From: Eopsaltria australis
Lineage: Eukaryota; Chordata; Aves; Passeriformes; Petroicidae
DNA length: 64,000 nucleotides
Direction of reading: 5' to 3'
Assembly: GCA_034509425.1 (NCBI GenBank)
Contig: JAVTVJ010000372.1
Span: 868,001-932,000, forward strand
In this document: in pieces, positions 56,101 through 64,000 of the stretch
How positions within the stretch are numbered: position 1 is the stretch's first letter
Layout of the letters: every line of letters begins with the position of its first letter
Translations under genes and position numbers: made by a program
The notes under the pieces: generated by a model
The model's database searches: none
Seen by the model: only the letters and a program-made list of their open reading frames with translations
Told to the model about the DNA's origin: nothing

Positions 56101-58563
56101 ATCCCCACCCCAGAATGTGAGAGCTGGGAACAGAGAAAGGGCTTAATCTATCAGTCTTGTACTCCTTGAGATACTAACAATTAGTAGAAAATAAGCTGTA
56201 GGAGACTTGAAAGGGAGCAGAAACAGAGGTAGACTCCATGTGACTGCTAATGTGAGATGTTGTGTGAAGAATGTTATGAAACAGGAGTGATTCTTCACTC
56301 ATGGGAAAGAGAGATCATAACAAGGCCTTTATGAGCAGGTAGGAGATAACGTTTGAGGGTGTGTGAACCCCAGCCTACCAATGTGTATCAAGTGCAAACT
56401 TTATCTGTCGTCAGATGTGCATGTTCCCATGGGGCATAGCTTTTTATAAGTGATAAAGGGGATTTAAGGTAGGGGAAAAAGTCTATAAAAGTGATTGCTA
56501 AACTGCATGAGTGAGACCCTTGGTGTTCAGTGCTGAAGTCAAGGGGGTGCTAGTGAGAAAAGAGCAAGCTATTGACAGCTGAAGCATCCTTCTGCTTCCT
56601 TCCAGCCACAGGCTTGTAGTTTAGATTAAACTGTGCAGAAATTAAGTCCCTGAAATCGGTGTCAAATGCAGTAGAGACAGAAGGTGTGACTGCTCTGAAT
56701 CAAATAAAAATGTTTATGGAAAAAGGCTCAGATAACCACCCTGAGGAGCCAGTGTACTGAAAGCAGATTTCCCTTGTCAACCTTACCACAAACAATCAGG
56801 CACTTTTGCCTTAGGAAGAAGCAGATGACTAAAAAAGTATTGCTGAATAGCACATTGGTCTGTCCCTTCCTTATTCCATTGAAAAGGGTGAGGAATTACA
56901 AATGGAACTGCTGTTATTATGAAAATTGGCTCTGCAGGTTAAGCATCCTCCTTAGACCGGTGTCCTGAAGTTTACATAGGTCTCTAAGGCCAAGGACAAT
57001 TTTTTTTTGTTTGTTTTGCAGGTCCCCTGACTGACCATTCTCGCACCTGGAGAATCACAGGAGAATCAACTAATTCCTCAGTACTGACAGCACCAGTGGA
57101 TTTCAGTGAACAGCCATTTCCTGGGATTGAGAGCAGAACTGAAAAGGAAGTAATATCTCCTTCTGCAACCAGTAATCTAGTGACAGAGGAGCCAGTTGTA
57201 GCTGTGAAGGATGAAGTATCCATCCTGGGCTCACCTGATGGGAAACCAACAAGCCACGTGGTCACAACAACAGTGAGAAGCCCCAGTGCTCACTTTCCTT
57301 CTGTGGTTCATGTAACTCCTTCAGAAGCCCCTGCTGTGGTCCATGAGCTTGAACCTAAAATCCCCAGCTCTGATGTGCCAGACACCAAGGAGGTGCCCGA
57401 GCCCCACTCTACTGCCCGTGGTGAGGGAGCCGTCGCTGCCACCCCCGCGGCCACAGCTCCAAAGGATGTCGTTCCTACACATGAGGAGGTTTCTGAAGAT
57501 GGCTCTGGAGACCCGGTGAGGACCAGTAGTTCTGACACCCTTTCCAGGGAGATGGCTTTAGTAGCATGTAGTAAGTTGGTTTGGTGGGAAAGGGTGTTAA
57601 TTTGTCAAAAACAGGGGTTGGTTTAATAGGTCATGTTGGTGGGGGGTTTTAGATGAGAAAAACAAAGCGCTGGAAAGTCTCCAGAAACAGACGTGATGAG
57701 AAACATGAATAACCTGCCTTGTATGTCCCAACAGGGAGACTTCATCTTGACTAAAGACGAGGATTTGGTCCCCACCCAGAACTCAGAAGTACTGGCTGAC
57801 TCTGAGAGGAATGCCAAAGCAGCAGGAGCCTCAGGAATTATGGACAGAAAAGAAGTTCTTGGAGGTACCAGATATTTTGGATTTCTAGTTGGTAAAAGCA
57901 GATTCCTGTTGGAGTCTCCAGGCAGCAGAAGCTGCAGTTGTGCAAATACATCTCTGAGCAAGGAAGCCAACCTTTTATATTACACCTCTGAAATGGGGTG
58001 ATGACTCTGTGTTGTCAAAACCCTAACAGGGGCAAATAATAGTCTGCAAAAAGCAGCTAGCAGTGACTGCGTTATCTCCAACTTCGTTTAAACCTCTTCC
58101 TTCACTCCTCTGAACAATTACAGTAAAATTTCTCTGTTACTGCCTCAGTCAAATTACGAGGGTTGAACACCATAGCCTTGTGTGCTTTGCAGCATGGCCC
58201 AGTAGATCCATGTCCCTAGGACTGGCTGGTGAATTTTAGCAGCAGGGGGACTGGTTTGGGAGGGGGCAGAAGGACAAATTAATTTAAATCATTAAGTCAG
58301 GGACAAGTAAGGAACAATCTGGATAATAATTAAACTCACAGTAGCACTATCTGGTATGGCATCTAGAGTAATCTGTGTCTTTTTCTCCATTTCCAGGTGT
58401 TATAGCTGGAGGACTTGTAGGCTTGGTGTTTGCAGTGTTTCTAGTTGCATTTATGCTGTACAGAATGAAGAAAAAAGATGAAGGCAGCTATTCACTGGAT
58501 GAACCAAAACAGTCTAACGGAGGATACCAAAAACCACACAAACAAGAGGAATTCTATGCATAA
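35067..58563 (+). CDS. SDC1: SDC1, syndecan-1 (5 joined coding exons, complete)
   Basis: Gene-level entry: 35067-35123, 55926-56007, 57022-57515, 57735-57864 and 58397-58563 join in phase into 309 residues (human 310). Syndecan-1 is a type I membrane heparan-sulfate proteoglycan acting as co-receptor for growth factors and matrix. Visible order: signal peptide (1-19); N-terminal glycosaminoglycan sites at Ser34, Ser42 and Ser44, each followed by Gly within acidic [18 protein letters not shown]; a poorly conserved Thr/Ser/Pro/Val-rich ectodomain with an N-glycosylation sequon at Asn64; a membrane-proximal SG at 208-209; the shedding-region motif MDRKEVLGG (247-255); a membrane span (about 256-276) with GxxxG at Gly259/Gly263; cytoplasmic C1 [12 protein letters not shown]; a variable region; and C2 EFYA, the PDZ-binding end. 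The DRKEVLGG and C1 wording identifies SDC1 rather than SDC2-4. Position directly 3' of PUM2 agrees with human synteny. Confidence 0.96.
41886..42998 (-). mobile_element. Solo LTR-like element of an endogenous retrovirus, about 1.1 kb
   Basis: The block begins TGTGGTGGGTTGAG and ends with the inverted counterpart (minus strand TGTACTGGGTTTGG), so it has TG...CA termini with an imperfect terminal inverted repeat. The sequence resembles LTRs present in many copies in songbird genomes (from memory, family name not certain). Orientation is inferred as minus, because the minus strand has AATAAA at 42070-42075 in the expected 3' half. No gag/pol/env similarity flanks it, so it looks like a solo LTR. 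I see no matching short target-site duplication (GTCAG versus GCAAA), so the ends may be a few bases off or the duplication has decayed. The 324-residue open frame overlapping it is not a gene. Confidence 0.65.
42340..42680. repeat. Internal degenerate tandem repeats within the LTR
   Basis: GGGCTGCAG or GGGTCACAG recurs about every 40-50 bases (near 42358, 42403, 42451, 42543, 42596, 42664), each between segments like CTCCAGC(A/T)TGGG. This is a degenerate tandem array inside the element. Confidence 0.6.
49517..49590. repeat. T-rich low-complexity tract
   Basis: Long runs of T broken by C and G across about 75 bases. On the minus strand it is a poly-A/AAAG tract, which could be an old retroposon tail, but no element body is recognised beside it. 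Confidence 0.8.
50551..50612 (-). mobile_element. CR1 LINE 3'-end fragment
   Basis: AGAATCATAGAAGGGTTTAG, then GTTGGAAGGGACCATAAAGA and TCACCTAGTTCCAACACCCC form the familiar reverse complement of the avian CR1 3' end. The CR1 therefore lies on the minus strand, 5'-truncated as is usual. It may extend a little beyond 50,612. This is the clearest avian signature in the window. Confidence 0.8.
55926..56007 (+). CDS. SDC1: SDC1 exon 2 (N-terminal glycosaminoglycan attachment sites)
   Basis: 82 nt, phase 0 to phase 1. It encodes [20 protein letters not shown] and AFSGSGA plus one base of Gly. NLPPEDxDxSGD and the FSGSGAG cluster match human syndecan-1. Ser-Gly pairs in acidic context are the heparan-sulfate attachment signals. 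Donor GCAG|GTGAGT is strong. Confidence 0.95.
56008..57021 (+). other. SDC1: SDC1 intron 2
   Basis: 1.0-kb intron, GTGAGT donor and T-rich TTGTTTGTTTTGCAG acceptor. Nothing else recognised. Confidence 0.9.
57022..57515 (+). CDS. SDC1: SDC1 exon 3 (variable ectodomain)
   Basis: 494 nt, phase 1 to phase 0. It encodes residues 47 (part) to 211: a Thr/Ser/Pro/Val/Glu-rich ectodomain with Trp56, the sequon NSS at 64-66, and ending VSEDGSGDP with the membrane-proximal Ser-Gly site. Primary sequence is barely conserved with mammals, as is normal for syndecan ectodomains. The exon is assigned by position, phase, composition and the conserved ends. The reading frame remains open past the donor (CCG|GTGAGG) to 57,626; that part is intron. 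Confidence 0.93.
57735..57864 (+). CDS. SDC1: SDC1 exon 4 (juxtamembrane ectodomain)
   Basis: 130 nt, phase 0 to phase 1: [20 protein letters not shown] through [13 protein letters not shown]. The MDRKEVLG motif aligns with human LLDRKEVLG beside the sheddase-cleaved region. It follows a 219-bp intron with acceptor CCCAACAG. Confidence 0.95.
57865..58396 (+). other. SDC1: SDC1 intron 4
   Basis: 532-bp intron, donor GGAG|GTACCA and acceptor CATTTCCAG. Nothing else recognised. Confidence 0.9.
58397..58563 (+). CDS. SDC1: SDC1 exon 5 coding part (transmembrane and cytoplasmic domains)
   Basis: 167 nt ending in TAA (58561-58563). It encodes [20 protein letters not shown] with the GxxxG dimerisation motif, then [20 protein letters not shown] and [16 protein letters not shown]1 and C2 are identical to human syndecan-1. 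One Ala of human GGAYQKP is absent. C1 links to the cytoskeleton; the EFYA end binds PDZ proteins such as syntenin (family knowledge). Confidence 0.97.
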
Positions 58564-59973
58564 ACACTGATCTTCAGGACACTTCTTATTCCATCTTTCT
58601 TGGACTCTTCTCTCCCTGCACGTGGACCTCCTAGTGTGCTTTGCATTAAACTTAAGCCATATGATCATTGGGTTATTTGCCCTTACCACTTTGCCATTGG
58701 AAATTTGATAACTACAAAGTAGATCTGGATTCATTGAACATTCCCTGCTTTCTTGCACAACTTTTTTTTTTTTTTTTTAACAGAATTGGGACTGCAAGTT
58801 CCTAAACTCACTTTGGTTTATCTAAAGACTGCTGGGACAGGCGGTGGGGAGAAGATAAGGGAGCACTGTATGTACAAAACTCTTGATATTTAGGGAAAGG
58901 GCTAGCAAGAATAACCAATTACCAGTGCTCAGATTCTGTATAGCAGGGATCCTTCCTATTTAACTCATAGATGTGTTTTGACTGTAACAAATGGCTGCGT
59001 TGGGCAGACATTTGGTACACTGCAATCCTCTAGCTCTTTCTGACAGCTGTATTTGGAGCACTTAATGCCTATGAAACATCAAGCTGAACTTGATCTCTGC
59101 CAAAAGGAGGTGTGAGGGGCAGGGTAAAAAAAAAAGACTGTCATGTGTTTTAAAATAACTTACATTTTGGAAGCATTATCCCATACCCAGAACCAGCTCC
59201 TAAGCAGTTGGTACATACACTAGCAAGAACCCCAAAACTAAGCGGAGAGTTAATTTTACCAATAGTGTTGGGCTGTCCCACTACCCTCTCTCTCTTTCAA
59301 GGCTTAGGTAAGAAGTAGATTTTTCCAAGCAGTCTCATCTCAGACATTCCCTTTCCTAGGTGCTGAGTCAAGGTTGGCTGTCCTGCTGTGGATGATCTTG
59401 CCCCGTGCTGCTGTGCAGTCCCACGTGGCCTGGGGCTTGTTGTGGCACCTCCAGTCACCGTGGTTGTCTCAGAACGTGGGCTGCCCTCTGTGCCACAGGG
59501 TGCCGTGGCACATGGGGGCGTGGGAGGTGGGAAGCAGCACATCATGACTGCAGCTGAGGAGTAGAGAAGCATCTGAAATGAGCCTGGGGAAGGCTGAGTG
59601 TAGGTGGCCTTAAACAGATACAACAGTTGGGGTGCTTGACTCTCGCTACTCCGGAGCGGCTCCTCGGACGCTGTTCCTGCACTTTGGAGAGAAGCCACTC
59701 CAGGGATGTCAGACTAGTAAGGGCCAAAAAGCACCTCCTGAGCAAAGTCTGGATGCCTGAAGCTGTGTGTGGTCAGTGTGCTGTCAGATGTCAGGCACTG
59801 GGGCCTCACTGTGAGTCTGGAGTTCTCCAGAGTATCTCAAACAGAGCGAACACAAGTGCGGTGTTCTGTACAAGCCTTACTTCTGCTCTGCCTTTGGGTA
59901 GCTTCTTGCCACTTCAGTTCCTCGTCACTCAGTGCAGAAGGTATGGGGTGGGTGGAGGAGTGTTTACAATTGA

Positions 59974-59981
59974 TGTAAATA
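59974..59981 (+). promoter_or_regulatory. Pumilio recognition element in SDC1 3' UTR
   Basis: Exact TGTAAATA (the best-bound UGUANAUA form). Bases 59975-59979 (GTAAA) can pair with TTTAC at 59963-59967 to form a 5-bp stem with a 7-base loop, so access may depend on RNA structure (inference). Confidence 0.6.
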
Positions 59982-60656
59982 TTTGTACTGTTGAGCCAGA
60001 GGGAATGATCCGAGTATATTGGAGAATATTGCAACAGTTGGTACAAATGTTGCATGTTAACAGTCAAACTTAAAAACCTGTGTAATTTAAATGAAGTAAA
60101 AAACACTCCTGAGCTGCCATGCAGCTAAAATTGGTGCCTTCTCTGCAAACACAAGAAAAAAACCCCAAAATGTCTTGATTCCAAACTCTTCTTTATGCAC
60201 ATGGAGAACTTGTGCATATGTGTAGCTGGCTGTTTTTTTAAAGTAAAGCTGCAACAACCATTATATTTTTTTGTTAGGGTTGTTTTGTTTTCAGTTGGTT
60301 TTTTTTGTTTGTTTTGGGTTTTTTTTACTGAATGAATTTTTATAGGTTAATGCAATGACCAGATGGTGTTAATTTCAGCTGTAATTCTTTGCTTTGTATA
60401 GGAATGTAGAAATGTTTGATAGGTCTATCTATGAAAAGGTTCTTGTAAAGCACAGGAAGATAAAGTAGTAAAATTCAGTTGTACCTCACAACCTTGTTAG
60501 GGGGAAAGGAAAAAAACTGTATATTTTGGTAGTCTTAACTGACAGTTTGTGAAACAAACATGACATTCTGTGTTATTTAAGTGGTACAAATGAAATATGA
60601 GTTCTGACAGAAGATGCAACATTGGGTTATCTGTATGCCATGTAAAGGTATACTGC

Positions 60657-60662
60657 AATAAA
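60657..60662 (+). promoter_or_regulatory. SDC1: SDC1 poly(A) signal
   Basis: AATAAA followed within 30 bases by GTGTCTGATCTGTG, a G/T-rich downstream element. Best candidate for the SDC1 mRNA 3' end. Confidence 0.8.
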
Positions 60663-60680
60663 TGGCATTTTGGCAAGAAT

Positions 60681-63600
60681 GTGTCTGATCTGTGAACACT
60701 GATGTGTGTAATACCTCAAAAAGTAGAGTTGTTTTTAAGGCTGCCTAGATCTTTAAGGAATTTGGGTTACAGAACTCTGAAATTTGGACACAGAGATTCA
60801 GTTCAGCATTTGAAGGGTAAGAGTGTGACCTGCGTCCCTCCCACCCTTCTTTGGGTGTCCTGGTTGCAGTGAGCTTGCTCTTGCTGGAGGCACTGGTGTG
60901 GGACACAAATGGGCTCCGGTGGAGACTTGAGTGAAATGGCTTTGTTAGAGCCCCCTTCATGCTGGCTCTGATTTTGGGACCTCTCCTTGTGCAGAATTTC
61001 CCCATCCCCAAGATGGTGATAAAAGTTGCAAATCTTCTGCCACAGGCTTCCTCTTGCTCCTCATCCCCTGCCCTCAGGAGTCTGAGAGCAGAGAGGGCTG
61101 CAGGAGGGCAGTCCCAAGCCTTCTGTTAAAACCTGCTTTCCAAGACAAATTGGAGATTGTACCCCCCGAGGAGGGAGAACAGAGCAGGCCTGTCCTCAGT
61201 ATTCTGCTGTGCAACATCAATTACCCTGGGCTGCTATGGCCTGTGTGGGAGGAGATGGAGAAACACAGAAATAATGGACGATGTCCTTCACAAACCAGGG
61301 AAGTCAGGAGCTGCTCTCTCTGGGTGGGTCTTACTGCAGCTTTTCAATTATTTTCTCTTGTAAGGTTTTGAACTGCAAGAAATTTACTTTTTGTTCTGTA
61401 AACTGGCCACTATATTTTGAGTTTATAAACTCATCTTGCTTACACTGGAACCATGGCAGGGCTATGTTTACAAAAACCCCAAACATTTGGAGGCATCTTG
61501 GTAATCAGAAAGTTTTGAGATCAGGCAAAAAGATTGAAGGATTGAGTTTGGAAGACTTGCTTCCATAGCTAACACAGCTGAAAAGTGCTTTTTAACTTCA
61601 TGCCAGCTTTGCCAGTCCCTTAAACCGGGTAAAGACTTGTGTAAGATCAGGGTTGGCTGGTTTGCATTGCAGGGCCTTACCTGCAATGAATTCACTTCCT
61701 TAGGGGCTACCAAGACTTTTGCTTCCCCTTTTTTAGTCCGTGATAATGTGTGAAGTTAAGGTGGCAGGGAGGGAATAAAATGAGGTGCTAAGGGAAGTGG
61801 GAAATTCCTGTGTGAAAATCCTTGCAAGTGCAACACTTGTCTGATCCTCAGGGTGCACTTGAGAGAAATTTTGTTGTACCAGGAGAGAATTGTCTACAGG
61901 AGGGCTGGTCTGCCTCCTGGCACAGGTTGGCCTGGGTTTTCCTGAGTCACTGTGCTTCCTGTTCACTGTGCTTCCTGACTTTCTTCTTCATCCATGCTGG
62001 AGCAATTATCACATTTGCTCTTGTTCACAAGTGAGATGCAAAGAATGTGGCTGGCAGAAAAATTTGACCCCTTCTTTGTTCTGGAAAAATGAGCTGGAGG
62101 GTGTTAATGCACTGAATGTCAAAGAAGGCAAACTATGAGAGAAGGAGGACTTTTCACAATTCTCACTTTGTCAGGTTGTATTAGAGCCTATAAAGGAACC
62201 TAAAGCAAATCTAAAAGGCTGTATAATCTTGTATTTGAAATAGAGAACAGGAGAAAAAAAAGAGGGCCACTCTACAGGGGTACTGAGAAGAAAAAGCTAT
62301 GTCAGGCATTTCATAAATGCCTTATCTGAGCCTTCATCAGAGCTAGTGTGTATATTGATGGCAATGAGTAGTGGAATGAAGGTGCAGGGTGAAATTTGCT
62401 CCATTTGAGATTGCTGCAAAACTAAAAAAACCCAAACCCCAACCTTTTAAATATGCAAGAGGTGAGGTAGAGGCTCAAAACCAAATAGTCACTTAGCATT
62501 CTGGGGTAGTGTTTAGCTCATAAAACTGCAAGCCTGATGGACAGAATTTTTAATAAGTTTGTCAATTTAGAGGACAGCAGTTTTACTGCATAAAATGAAA
62601 TGCAGTGTTTTCAGTAAGGAAAGAGGAAAGGAGAGGAAAAGGTGCAGCCTCAGCAGTATGCATGGACAGAGAAATTAAAAGGTAGGATGATGATACACAG
62701 CACAAAATAGATTCACCAAAAGTAGATTGTGCTTGACTAATCAGATATCTTGCTTTTTGATAGCAGGTTTTTTTCAGTCAAAGGCAATCTTTTCTAATTG
62801 AACTTCACTAAAGCAAGTTATCAGTGCCACACAGAAAATGAATAATCAAAAGGAGGAAGCTAGGGATTAGTGGAAGAATTGTAAAGTGGTGAGGAGTGAG
62901 GTAAGGAGCAGCAGGCTCTGCAAGGCAAAGGGTTAGTATGGAGAAAAGACCTCGTTTTGGGGACATCTTTGTAAATACTGTCTGGCCTGGAAGGAAATAC
63001 ACAGAATTACATTTGCTGTTGGGAATTCAGGCACCCTAGGCAGTATAGAGTATGAAAGATATGTTAATATTCTGACAAGTAACATTTAGGGTCAACTTCA
63101 ACATGAAAATGTCAAGATTGAAGGGAATAACAAAAGGATTTTCTGCTCTAACCTGGGAATAAAAGGGGAAGAAAAGGCTAGGTGGATGAGTCAATTTTAG
63201 AATAATTATGTTTTATGTAGCTGTAAGAAAGGAAAAAATAAGTCAATGCAGGATGTAGTAGCCAGCAAATATTTCCAGCAAGTAGAGGGAATTGTTGGCA
63301 CCATAGGTATCATTATACAAAGAACCAGTGAGCCCTTGGCTTACCATCACCTGCATGGTCTAGGGTTAACTCATGCTGGGAAGGAACAGAGGGAAAACAT
63401 TAAAATTATGTGGGAGAACAGAGTCTTTTCCCACAGTAAATGGTATTTGGTTTGTCCAGCTCAGGAAAACACAGACTGACAGGTCATACAGTTGCTGTCT
63501 GCATGCTTGTTGTGGTACAGGACAGTACCAAGGATGGGGATGAGCAACTTAGGCAAAAGAATAATACAGGAACAATAAAAAAAGAAAAAAGAAATTGGCA

Positions 63601-64000
63601 AGTATAAACATTAAAACAATTAAAAACTTTGAGAATCATTAATGCTAAGGGAAAAGATCCAAATGTGCTGAATACAAAGCTGGATGCTGAGGAAGGTTAC
63701 AGTATAAAATGTTCCTGAGCCAGTGGGATGCCTTTCAGCCAATAGTCTATGCAATGAACACAGAGACCAGTTAGAAACCCTTCCTCTTTCTTACTCTGTT
63801 TGTTTGTTTTGGGTTTTTTATTTTATTTATTTACTCTAGTTTATCACTCTCCTCCTTTAGCATGGTAAAGCAGATGGGCAGCCTTCTGGAGCATTCTTTG
63901 AGATGATAACCAAAGGTGATTTGGACCAATGCACTCTGCTTTGTGCACACACATGTACACATGTACATGTGATTATGTGCATGCATCTGCATGGACACAC
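60681..64000. other. Intergenic region downstream of SDC1
   Basis: 3.3 kb with no supported gene. It holds a 16-bp tandem duplication at 61947-61978 and an alternating purine-pyrimidine CA/TG-type stretch at about 63941-63994. Human synteny would put LAPTM4A further downstream, outside the window. Confidence 0.75.
63941..63994. repeat. CA/TG-rich alternating purine-pyrimidine stretch
   Basis: TGTGCACACACATGTACACA and following bases alternate purine and pyrimidine almost throughout, an imperfect dinucleotide repeat with Z-DNA potential. Confidence 0.6.

Larger units (their letters stand above)
58564..60680 (+). other. SDC1: SDC1 3' untranslated region
   Basis: About 2.1 kb ending near the AATAAA at 60657-60662, with G/T-rich sequence after it. 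It contains a T-tract (about 58763-58780), T/G-rich runs at 60270-60330 and one perfect Pumilio element. The short open frames are not genes. Confidence 0.85.

Noticed and set aside
57096..57626. Extension of SDC1 exon 3 past its donor
   Set aside because: The conserved gene structure and a good GTGAGG donor at 57516 end the exon. The extra codons are intronic.

Overview
This is a vertebrate nuclear genomic window, almost certainly avian. It carries two spliced, evolutionarily conserved genes on the + strand: the 3' part of PUM2 (Pumilio RNA-binding protein 2), bases 1 to about 22,430, and a complete SDC1 (syndecan-1), about 34,800 to 60,680. The same head-to-tail PUM2-SDC1 order is known from human 2p24. 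Evidence for a bird: a CR1 LINE 3'-end fragment of the typical avian form near 50.55 kb, and an LTR-like insertion at 41.9-43.0 kb that resembles a multi-copy songbird endogenous-retrovirus LTR. The species cannot be named from the sequence; a passerine is a reasonable guess.

Layout. (1) 1-20,473: eleven PUM2 exons, spliced in phase with GT-AG borders, encoding the last 634 residues: the Gln/Ser/Ala-rich low-complexity region, then the complete eight-repeat Pumilio homology domain and the C-terminus. (2) 20,474 to about 22,430: PUM2 3' UTR with a proximal and a distal poly(A) signal and three perfect Pumilio recognition elements (UGUANAUA), which suggests autoregulation. (3) About 22.4-34.1 kb: intergenic DNA, with no gene I can support, degenerate tRNA-like relics and a short CCAAT-containing tandem repeat. 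(4) About 34.15-36.15 kb: CpG island holding the SDC1 promoter, 5' UTR and first coding exon (signal peptide). (5) 35,124-55,925: a 20.8-kb first intron with an LTR insertion, a CR1 fragment and a T-rich tract. (6) 55,926-58,563: SDC1 exons 2-5. (7) 58,564 to about 60,680: SDC1 3' UTR, with one perfect Pumilio element. (8) 60.7-64.0 kb: downstream intergenic DNA with no supported gene.

How the genes relate: PUM2 is a cytoplasmic post-transcriptional repressor that binds UGUANAUA in mRNA 3' UTRs. Syndecan-1 is a transmembrane heparan-sulfate proteoglycan co-receptor. They are not an operon. The sequence does suggest a possible regulatory link: PUM2's binding motif occurs in its own 3' UTR and in that of its neighbour SDC1. 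I found no new multi-gene system. The most interesting signals are at RNA level (Pumilio elements near alternative poly(A) sites, a tandem 6-nt splice donor) and the LTR insertion in SDC1 intron 1.
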